From: Bacteroidota bacterium
GTDB taxonomy: Bacteria; Bacteroidota; Rhodothermia; Rhodothermales; UBA10348
DNA: 5,524 nt
Direction of reading: 5' to 3'
Assembly: GCA_004356385.1 (NCBI GenBank)
Contig: SMXL01000098.1
Coordinates: forward strand, 1 to 5,524
Numbering within the stretch: position 1 is the stretch's first letter; every line of letters starts with the position of its first letter. A model generated the notes under the pieces. That model saw only the letters and a list, made by a program, of their open reading frames with translations. It searched no databases and was not told the origin of the DNA. Made by a program: the position numbers and the translations under genes. Shown piece by piece: positions 1 through 5,524 of the stretch.

Positions 1-222
1 CTTCTTGTTGTCGACGGTCGGCAGTCCGGGAGTAGAGGCGTTGACCTCATCGGGTTGGCACAGATACTCCTGGATCTTGGGGCCGAAGACGCGATGAACC
101 TGGACGGCGGAGGTTCGTCGTCGTTTGTGGTAAACGGGCAACTGCTCAATCATCCAGCCGGCGGAACCAGTGAGCGTGAAATCGTTTCAGCGATCTCCGT
201 GATTTGTCGATCCGAATCCTAA
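1..222 (+). CDS. Phosphodiester glycosidase (NAGPA-like) family protein, C-terminal fragment
   Basis: The reading frame is open from the left edge and gives 73 residues before a TAA stop, so only the C-terminal end of the protein is present. Seen: an opening VVDGR motif (residues 3-7), then a helix-like stretch LIGLAQILLDLGAEDAMNLDGGGSS (residues 16-40, given here as landmarks) ending in the NLDGGGSS signature at 33-40. Known: DGR followed by a lGa..AmNLDGGGSS block is the hallmark of the phosphodiester glycosidase domain named after mammalian NAGPA, the enzyme that uncovers mannose-6-phosphate. Bacterial members are usually exported and are thought to act on phosphodiester-linked sugars. The missing N-terminal part would show whether there is a signal peptide or an additional domain. 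The natural substrate is unknown. It lies 32 bases before the ATG of the peptidase gene and may be co-transcribed with it. The family call is confident, the exact reaction is not. Confidence 0.85.
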   Translation, partial: LLVVDGRQSGSRGVDLIGLAQILLDLGAEDAMNLDGGGSSSFVVNGQLLNHPAGGTSEREIVSAISVICRSES

Positions 223-254
223 TTCCGCGCCCAACAGCCCCATCATTTTTTCGA

Positions 255-1541
255 ATGGCCACTTCCTCTACCGATTTCAAGATACCGAGCGTCGTAGAAC
301 GGTTTCTTCGATACGTTCGAATCGATACACAGTCAGACTCGAATTCCGAATCGGTGCCCTCGACCCAGAAGCAAAAGCATTTGGCAGAAGTTCTATTGGA
401 GGAGCTGAAAACCATCGGGTTGGACCATGTTGAAATGGACCAGTACGGTTACGTGTTGGCCACAATTCCAGGAACGCTGAACGCTGAATCGAATAGCGAA
501 AATACTGTACTTGCACTTTTTGCCCACATGGATACCGCTCCAGATGAATCAGGAGCGGATGTTAAACCGATCGTACATCCACCTTATGACGGGGGAATCG
601 TCGAGCTTCCTGGAGATCCAGCGGTCAAACTTGACCCCGACCGGCAACCTGCGCTGTTGAAGCATCGAGGTGAACACCTGATTACAAGTGACGGAACGAC
701 TCTGCTGGGCAGTGACGACAAAGCAGGAGTCGCCATCTTGATCCAGTTGGCGGAAGATATTCTCAAAGACTCTTCCCCCCGACCCACCGTGCGACTGTGT
801 TTTACAATTGATGAAGAAATCGGTCGCGGGGTTGATCATCTGGATCTCGAAAAATTGGGGGCGTCGGTCGCCTACACACTCGATGGTAGCGGAATTAATA
901 CGATTTCTTTTGAGACCTTTAACGCAGCCGCCGCCCAGATCAAAGTAACGGGGCGATCGGTTCATCCCGGATATGCGAAAGGAGTATTGGTCAACGCGGT
1001 ACGAATCCTGGCCGAGATCGTCTCGTCACTTCCCGCGGACGAGGCGCCAGAGAGCACGGAAGACAGACAAGGTTACTATCACGCTCACACCACTTCGTCG
1101 GGTGATGTAACCGAAGCGTCTGCCCAAATCATCCTGCGCGATTTTTCGGACTCCGGCCTGTCGAATCGAAAGCAGTTCGTCGAGTCTCTGGTCGACCAAA
1201 AGAGAAACGAGTATCCCGGGGCTGATATTTCTCTCGAAATCACCGATCAGTACAAGAATATGCGGTCTTATATAGAGGATCTGGATTTCCGCACCGTTGA
1301 GCTTGCCTTCGAAGCGGCTTCAGATTTGGGAATTGATTTGGAGGTAGAAATTGTTCGGGGAGGAACCGACGGCGCGCGATTATCTGAGAAAGGATTGCCC
1401 ACTCCCAACGTGTTCAACGGTGGATATGATTACCACAGCCGATTCGAGTGGAATACCGTTGAAAACCTGGAACACTCTCTCGTCTATACAAAAGCACTTG
1501 TGCATTGCTGGGGCAGGCACCTGAACGGCTCCCCTGATTGA
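255..1541 (+). CDS. pepT: Peptidase T-like tripeptide aminopeptidase (M20 family)
   Basis: This is a 428-residue zinc aminopeptidase that removes N-terminal residues from tripeptides in the cytoplasm. It is close to the roughly 410 residues usual for PepT. Numbered from the ATG at 255, the metal and catalytic residues expected in PepT are all visible. HMDTAPD supplies H91 (metal) and D93, GSDDKAG supplies D154 (bridging metal ligand), and TIDEEIGRG supplies E187 (general base) and E188 (metal). TLDGSG supplies D210 (metal) and YDYH supplies H394 (metal). The dimerisation/lid region carries RSVHPGYAKGVLVNA and the later RGGTDGARLS motif typical of PepT. The N-terminal VERFLRYVRIDTQS aligns with the start of E. 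coli PepT, which favours the ATG at 255. An in-frame TTG at 204 would add 17 residues and overlap the upstream gene, and neither start has a clear ribosome binding site. A related M20 dipeptidase is the only realistic alternative. Confidence 0.93.
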   Translation: MATSSTDFKIPSVVERFLRYVRIDTQSDSNSESVPSTQKQKHLAEVLLEELKTIGLDHVEMDQYGYVLATIPGTLNAESNSENTVLALFAHMDTAPDESGADVKPIVHPPYDGGIVELPGDPAVKLDPDRQPALLKHRGEHLITSDGTTLLGSDDKAGVAILIQLAEDILKDSSPRPTVRLCFTIDEEIGRGVDHLDLEKLGASVAYTLDGSGINTISFETFNAAAAQIKVTGRSVHPGYAKGVLVNAVRILAEIVSSLPADEAPESTEDRQGYYHAHTTSSGDVTEASAQIILRDFSDSGLSNRKQFVESLVDQKRNEYPGADISLEITDQYKNMRSYIEDLDFRTVELAFEAASDLGIDLEVEIVRGGTDGARLSEKGLPTPNVFNGGYDYHSRFEWNTVENLEHSLVYTKALVHCWGRHLNGSPD

Positions 1542-1607
1542 CCTGGATTTAGTATTCTCCGTTGTGTCGCGAAACGCGTGACCGACCCACACCACCCAGA
1601 AACCCTG

Positions 1608-2516
1608 ATGACCTCGAACCCACTCAAATCGATCCGAATCGGAACACTCGTAGATGCCACTATCTCCGATCCCGCAGCGTATATCGCTAGGATTCTCGTC
1701 CACGGATTCGAGTCGTTTCAATTGACGTTCGGTTCTTCCGTTCACGACCTGGACCTGCCCGCTCTTGCCGATCAAATCCTGTCCGTATTGGATGGATCTG
1801 ACGCTGTAATCAGCTCACTGGGCGTATACGGAAATCCTCTTCTTGACTCCGAAGAGGGCCTTCAAACCCGAGAAAGCTGGTCTCGTCTCATAGAGAATTC
1901 GGCCGCGTTCGGGGCACATGCTATTTGCGGTTTTACCGGGCGAATAACTGATCAACCCATTCCCGAATCCATCCCCATCTTTTCTGAAGTGTTCGCTCCG
2001 ATCGTCGATTATGCCGGAGAGAAAGGCCTGACCATTGGATTTGAGAATTGTTCGATGGGTGGGGATTGGAATACGGGTGATTGGAACATTGCCCACGGTC
2101 CCGACGCCTGGGAGCTCATGTTCGAAAAGCTTCCCCAAGAACACGTGGGACTGGAATGGGAGCCATGCCACCAAATGATCAACCTGATTGACCCGCTTCC
2201 ACAGCTTCGGACCTGGGTCGGTAAAATTAAGCATGTCCACGGGAAGTGCGCCTCGATTCACATGGATACGGTCCGAGAAACGGGTATCGGGGGCTCAAAA
2301 AGATTCGCACACCATCGTACTCCGGGTTTCGGAGACACGGACTGGACGGATATTTTGTCTGAACTGAGAGCCGGAGGCTACCAGGGGTCCATAGATATCG
2401 AGGGTTGGCACGACCCAGTCTTCCGGGATGAATTGGAAATGACCGGCCAGGTCTTTGCGCTGAACTACCTGAAACGATGCCGTGGCGGTGATTTCATAGC
2501 TAATCCGGGCGATTAA
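1608..2516 (+). CDS. Sugar phosphate isomerase/epimerase-like TIM-barrel protein
   Basis: A 302-residue protein from the ATG at 1608; an in-frame GTG at 1578 would add ten residues of low-complexity look (TDPHHPETL). I prefer the ATG because the first barrel strand, IRIGTLVD, begins soon after it; no strong ribosome binding site decides the matter. The sequence fits the xylose isomerase-like TIM-barrel superfamily (IolE, IolI, hydroxypyruvate isomerase and endonuclease IV relatives). Numbered from the ATG, likely divalent-metal ligands lie at the ends of strands: E146 in IGFENC, E185 and H188 in LEWEPCH, H209 or H211 in KHVHGK, and E265 in DIEGWHDP. Such proteins interconvert sugars, keto-inositols or sugar phosphates. 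The long GDWNIAHGPDAWELMF stretch and the tail ELEMTGQ.FALNYLKRCRGG look like a distinct subfamily, but the substrate is unknown. It is co-directional with pepT and meets the oxidoreductase gene tail to tail. Confidence 0.85.
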   Translation: MTSNPLKSIRIGTLVDATISDPAAYIARILVHGFESFQLTFGSSVHDLDLPALADQILSVLDGSDAVISSLGVYGNPLLDSEEGLQTRESWSRLIENSAAFGAHAICGFTGRITDQPIPESIPIFSEVFAPIVDYAGEKGLTIGFENCSMGGDWNTGDWNIAHGPDAWELMFEKLPQEHVGLEWEPCHQMINLIDPLPQLRTWVGKIKHVHGKCASIHMDTVRETGIGGSKRFAHHRTPGFGDTDWTDILSELRAGGYQGSIDIEGWHDPVFRDELEMTGQVFALNYLKRCRGGDFIANPGD

Positions 2517-2528
2517 ATCCGGCACGCG

Positions 2529-3578
2529 CTACGAATTCAGTTGGATCGGTTCCTTTTTGGCATCAGAACGATGAGCGGAATCCAAGAGCTTCTGGACATA
2601 CGCTCCTCTGTCGAATCCAGGCTCTTCGGGAACGCCTGTTTGGATGCTGTGAACAAACCGTTCGAAATTGGATGGAGCCGGTTCAAACTCAGTTGCCCTC
2701 CAGATCGCTTCATCAACGTCTTCTCCGATGCAACACTCCAAAGTCTCGTACGATCTGTCCAAATCGATTCGAATTGCCCCTTTGTCCCCGTGTAGAGACA
2801 CCCCGATCGAATTCAGGTGGCCCGTGGCCCAGCGACTCATGCTGAGCGTGCCGAGCGCCCCATTCTGGAATGACAGCGTCAGTACGGCAGAGTCATTTGC
2901 GTCCAGTTCATACTCGCCGATTTGATTTCCTTGGGCTTTGTTGAACGTTCGAAGATCGCATCGAAGCCAGTCAACGTTTCCAGCGCAATAAGTTACGAGG
3001 TCGAGCATGTGCACCCCGATATCACCCAAAACACCCCCACTTCCGTGGTTCGTCGACAATCGCCAGAGCCACGTATCGTCCTCGCGCCAATCCCCCCAGG
3101 CTTTTGAGACGAGCCACGACTGCAGGTAGTGAGCTTCGACGTGAAGTAATCTCCCGATTTCTCCACTTTCTACCATTTCCTTTGCCGCCAACAATGCCGA
3201 TGAACGTCGATAGGAAAAATTGACCATATGGATAACGCCCGCCTCGTGGGCCGCATTGACCATGCGATCTGCGTCCGCCACCGAGGTGGCAAGGGGCTTC
3301 TCACAAAAAACATGCAAGCGCTTACTGAGGGCTTCCAGTGCGATTGGCGAATGGGAACGATCGGACGTGACGATACTCACCGCATCGATCTTATCGTCAT
3401 TGATCAATTCTGACGAATCCGAATACACGTTCGGAATCTTGAACTTTTTCGCGAATAACGACGCCCGCTCCAGATCCAAATCACAGCAGGCCGTACACTG
3501 AACGCCTTCGATCTGATCGAATGCCTCGGCGTGCACATCTGCCATCGAACCCGTACCGATAATCCCAAGGCGGATCAT
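2529..3578 (-). CDS. Gfo/Idh/MocA family NAD(P)-dependent oxidoreductase
   Basis: A 349-residue protein, the usual length for the family, starting at an ATG at 3578 with only a weak purine-rich GAAAG stretch about 8 bases upstream. The N-terminal Rossmann domain opens with IRLGIIGTGSMADVHAEAF (GxGxxA/G-type dinucleotide-binding loop at residues 8-13) and runs to about residue 120. The family signature CEKPLA lies at 92-97, with the conserved catalytic-site lysine K94. The C-terminal alpha/beta domain holds LGDIGVHMLD, giving D186 and H190, the pair that normally sits at the substrate. A tryptophan-rich segment (YLQSWL at 151-156, WGDWREDD at 161-168, WLWRLS at 170-175) likely lines the substrate pocket and marks a subfamily seen for sugar or inositol dehydrogenases. 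Members oxidise or reduce sugar or polyol hydroxyls with NAD(P). The substrate here cannot be read. The convergent TIM-barrel isomerase is a plausible pathway partner. Confidence 0.92.
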   Translation of the reverse strand: MIRLGIIGTGSMADVHAEAFDQIEGVQCTACCDLDLERASLFAKKFKIPNVYSDSSELINDDKIDAVSIVTSDRSHSPIALEALSKRLHVFCEKPLATSVADADRMVNAAHEAGVIHMVNFSYRRSSALLAAKEMVESGEIGRLLHVEAHYLQSWLVSKAWGDWREDDTWLWRLSTNHGSGGVLGDIGVHMLDLVTYCAGNVDWLRCDLRTFNKAQGNQIGEYELDANDSAVLTLSFQNGALGTLSMSRWATGHLNSIGVSLHGDKGAIRIDLDRSYETLECCIGEDVDEAIWRATEFEPAPSNFERFVHSIQTGVPEEPGFDRGAYVQKLLDSAHRSDAKKEPIQLNS

Positions 3579-3615
3579 ATCATCTTTCGGCTTCCGACCG
3601 GGTCAGAGCCAGTCG

Positions 3616-3652
3616 ATTCAGATCAAATAATTCAGATCAAACAATTCAGATC
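3616..3652. repeat. 14-bp direct tandem repeat, about 2.6 copies
   Basis: Three head-to-tail copies begin at 3616, 3630 and 3644, each opening with ATTCAGATC. The first two read ATTCAGATCAAATA and ATTCAGATCAAACA and differ at one base; the third breaks off after nine bases. The array sits in the gap between the rpoC stop and the oxidoreductase start, 38 bases upstream of the oxidoreductase ATG at its near edge. It could be a slippage product, a short direct-repeat operator, or AT-rich promoter spacer. No function can be assigned from sequence alone. Confidence 0.8.
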
Positions 3653-3656
3653 CGCC

Positions 3657-3682
3657 CGGTTGGGCATCTACATGCCCAACCG
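3657..3682 (-). terminator. Perfect hairpin downstream of rpoC, candidate terminator without a T-tract
   Basis: Bases 3657-3667 and 3672-3682 are exact reverse complements, giving an 11-bp stem (CGGTTGGGCAT with its complement) closed by a 4-base loop. The first arm met by rpoC transcription starts 28 bases after the rpoC stop codon, where a transcription-termination or mRNA 3'-end stabilising hairpin would be expected. There is no run of T on the minus-strand 3' side (it continues GGCGGATCTG), so it is not a classical intrinsic terminator. Rho-dependent or pause-and-processing roles are alternatives. The hairpin itself is certain; its role is inferred. Confidence 0.5.
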
Positions 3683-3710
3683 ATACGACACGCACCAAGA
3701 TATCAACGAT

Positions 3711-5524
3711 TTAAGCCTCGACCGTCGAAGGCGATCCGGTTCCTGCCGTCGCGTCTTCAACCGCATCTGTGCCAAGGGTCGCCTGAAGCTCTTCGAGTTC
3801 GGTTTTCGAACCTACGATGATATCGCGGAACGCCCGTTGACCTGTACCCGCTGGTATCAGGTGTCCGACAATCACATTTTCTTTGAGACCGTAGAGCGGA
3901 TCGACTTTCCCCGAGATGGCCGCTTCCGTAAGCACTTTCGTTGTTTCCTGGAACGAGGCCGCCGAGATAAACGAGTCCGTCGAAAGGGCAGCTTGAGTGA
4001 TCCCCAACAGTACCGGCTCTGCGACGGCTGGCTGTGTATCTCGTACTTCTGCCTGCTTCATATCCTGCCGGGTCATTCGCGAGTTAACCTCCCTTAGTCT
4101 TCGTCGGTCAACTACCTCGCCAAGCTGAAGGTCGGAGTCACCAGGATTGGTGATCACAAAGTTGTCGTACAATCGATCATTCTTATCCTCCATTACGAAA
4201 CGATCTACCAAGTCAGCTTCCAAAAGCTTGGTATCGCCCGCATCGACCACCTTCACTTTCTGCATCATCTGACGCACAATAGTCTCAATGTGCTTGTCAT
4301 TGATGGTTACCCCCTGAAGTCGATACACTTCCTGAATCTCGTTGACCAGATACTCCTGCACAGCTCGAGGCCCCAAAATGGACAGAATATCTTGCGGCGA
4401 GACTTGCCCATCGGAGAGCTGTTCACCGGCACGAACGAAGTCATTTTCGTGAACGAGTCTGTGTTTCGTCAACGAAACCAGATACGTCTTCGATTCGGAT
4501 TCGTCTCTACTGGTGACGATGATTTCTTGCGATCCACGCTTTCTTCCGCCGAATTTGACGAGACCATCGATTTCTGTAACCACCGCGGGATCCGCTGGTG
4601 TGCGAGCCTCGAACAACTCGGTTACGCGCGGCAGACCTCCTGTAATATCTCGCGTTTTGGCAGATTGTCTAGGAATTTTAACCAGGATATGTCCTGCCTC
4701 AACGTGATCCTTTTTGTCTACCTGGATACGGGCGCGAACCGGAATCGGATACTCCCGAACCTTTCCATCCTTGGACTTGATCATAATCGCGGGCGTGAGC
4801 GTTTTCTCACGGCTCTCGATGATGACTTTTTCCTTATATCCGGTCTGCTCGTCAGACTCCTCGCGGAATGTCGTACCCTCGACGATGTCCTGATAGTCAA
4901 CACCACCGGTCACTTCGGACATGATGACACTGTTGTACGGATCCCAGCTGGCCAATACCTGACCTTTCTCCACCTTGCGGTTCTTGGCGACAAGCAATTC
5001 AGCGCCGTAGGGGATCAGATAAGAAATAAGCTGTCTGCTCGCTTCATTTGGATCCATGATCCTCACTTCACCCTGGCGAGAAAGCACCACTTCCTTGGTT
5101 TCGTCTGCATCCTTATAGGTGACCGTACGCAAGTTCTCATATTTGACCTTGCCGGCGAACTTGGTTTGGATGGTACTCTCAGCCGAGATTCTACTCGCCG
5201 TACCACCAATATGGAAAGTTCGTAGCGTGAGCTGCGTTCCAGGCTCACCAATCGACTGAGCAGCGACGACCCCGACCGCCTCGCCTGTTTCAACAAGACG
5301 TCCGCTTCCCAGATTCCTTCCGTAGCAGAGCGCGCAAACGCCCCGCCGCGACTCACACGTAAGAACCGATCGAATTTCGACTTCTTCGATTGACGTTTCA
5401 GCAATAGAACGTGCCTTCTCTTCATCAATGAGGTCGTTTGCGGCAACTAAGATTTCGTCGGTAAGCGGATCGTTCACGTCGTGGACAGACACGCGACCCA
5501 GTATGCGATCGGCAAGAGGTTCTA
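3711..5524 (-). CDS. rpoC: DNA-directed RNA polymerase subunit beta', C-terminal part
   Basis: The frame is open to the right edge and gives 603 residues, so the N-terminal catalytic part lies outside. The GTG at 5492 is only an internal valine: the preceding codons read EPLADRILGR, matching the conserved LxDRxLGRV segment of beta'. In order, numbered from the right edge: three cysteines of the second zinc site (C56, C63, C66); AAQSIGEPGTQLTLRTFHIGG at 88-107, the trigger-loop region, with R101 and H104; and an insert resembling the sandwich-barrel SI3 domain at about 113-287. Then come ITGGLPRVTELFEAR at 293-307, NEIQEVYRLQGVTINDKHIE at 394-413, SFISAASFQETTKVLTEA at 517-534, and the closing GLKENVIVGHLIPAGTG. 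The stretch from DAGD to LLGIT (about 427-509) is some 40 residues longer than in E. coli, as I recall for Bacteroidota-like polymerases. The protein ends in an acidic, non-conserved tail. It is the catalytic clamp subunit of the core enzyme and normally follows rpoB. Confidence 0.97.
   Translation of the reverse strand, partial: EPLADRILGRVSVHDVNDPLTDEILVAANDLIDEEKARSIAETSIEEVEIRSVLTCESRRGVCALCYGRNLGSGRLVETGEAVGVVAAQSIGEPGTQLTLRTFHIGGTASRISAESTIQTKFAGKVKYENLRTVTYKDADETKEVVLSRQGEVRIMDPNEASRQLISYLIPYGAELLVAKNRKVEKGQVLASWDPYNSVIMSEVTGGVDYQDIVEGTTFREESDEQTGYKEKVIIESREKTLTPAIMIKSKDGKVREYPIPVRARIQVDKKDHVEAGHILVKIPRQSAKTRDITGGLPRVTELFEARTPADPAVVTEIDGLVKFGGRKRGSQEIIVTSRDESESKTYLVSLTKHRLVHENDFVRAGEQLSDGQVSPQDILSILGPRAVQEYLVNEIQEVYRLQGVTINDKHIETIVRQMMQKVKVVDAGDTKLLEADLVDRFVMEDKNDRLYDNFVITNPGDSDLQLGEVVDRRRLREVNSRMTRQDMKQAEVRDTQPAVAEPVLLGITQAALSTDSFISAASFQETTKVLTEAAISGKVDPLYGLKENVIVGHLIPAGTGQRAFRDIIVGSKTELEELQATLGTDAVEDATAGTGSPSTVEA

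Noticed and set aside
549..965. Minus-strand open frame opposite pepT (138 codons)
   Set aside because: It is antisense to the zinc-site region of pepT, with no family features, so it is a shadow frame.
1815..2261. Minus-strand open frame opposite the isomerase gene (148 codons)
   Set aside because: It is antisense to conserved metal-ligand motifs of the isomerase and its own translation is not recognisable.
2540..2562. Short T-run after a possible GGA/TCC stem near the convergent gene ends
   Set aside because: The stem is only three base pairs and the site lies inside the oxidoreductase coding sequence, too weak to call a terminator.
3595..3615. Imperfect inverted repeat (CGAC..GG / CC..GTCG) just upstream of the oxidoreductase start
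   Set aside because: There are six pairs with one mismatch and a 7-base loop, which is within chance expectation, and it has no supporting context as an operator.
3616..3660. Bacteroidota-type promoter (TTTG with TAnnTTTG) on the minus strand within the tandem repeats
   Set aside because: TTTG occurs in the repeats, but the TAnn part does not match and the TTTG spacing is 14 bases, not about 20.
3531..4097. Plus-strand open frame spanning the rpoC 3' end and the intergenic region (188 codons)
   Set aside because: It crosses the hairpin and tandem repeats and runs antisense to both rpoC and the oxidoreductase start. The arginine-rich translation has no domain.
4290..5225. Plus-strand open frame of 311 codons opposite rpoC
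   Set aside because: It lies wholly antisense to a strongly conserved rpoC segment and its translation shows no recognisable domain. Its length is explained by the codon use of the opposite strand.
5490..5492. GTG as an alternative start for the minus-strand rpoC frame
   Set aside because: The upstream codons up to the window edge continue the conserved beta' sequence, so the GTG encodes an internal valine.

Overview
This window holds five protein-coding genes packed almost end to end, two of them cut by the window edges. No tRNA, rRNA, CRISPR array or mobile element was seen. The most informative gene for taxonomy is the 3' part of rpoC on the minus strand. It carries a long insert after the trigger loop and a stretch near the C-terminus that is about 40 residues longer than in E. 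coli. From memory, phrases such as DEQTGYKEKVI, VDRF..ED.ND, LREVNS and the AGTGQR..RDIIVGSK tail resemble the Bacteroidota/FCB group. The base composition is fairly balanced and the genes lack clear Shine-Dalgarno sites, so I lean towards a Rhodothermota/Balneolota-like or other FCB-group bacterium. This placement is an inference from remembered family sequences, not a database result.

Layout: the plus strand opens with the C-terminal end of a NAGPA-type phosphodiester glycosidase (1-222). It is followed by a complete peptidase T-like M20 aminopeptidase (255-1541) and a sugar phosphate isomerase/epimerase-like TIM-barrel protein (1608-2516, possibly from 1578). These three genes are co-directional with short gaps and could form one transcription unit. 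A Gfo/Idh/MocA oxidoreductase (3578-2529, minus) meets the isomerase tail to tail with only 12 bases between stop codons. Upstream of it, on the same strand, lies rpoC (5524-3711, running off the right edge). The 132-base gap between rpoC and the oxidoreductase is the only substantial non-coding stretch. It holds a perfect 11-bp hairpin just after rpoC and a 14-bp tandem repeat of about 2.6 copies.

Function: the plus-strand genes suggest breakdown of cell-surface glycan/phosphodiester material and of peptides, plus sugar or polyol isomerisation. The convergent oxidoreductase belongs to a superfamily that often works with TIM-barrel isomerases on inositols, sugar acids or modified sugars, but their substrates cannot be read from sequence. 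rpoC is core transcription machinery and is probably the end of an rpoBC operon that stops at or near the hairpin. I see ordinary metabolic and housekeeping genes, and no evidence for a new defence or mobile system. The most notable non-coding signal is the hairpin plus tandem repeat downstream of rpoC.
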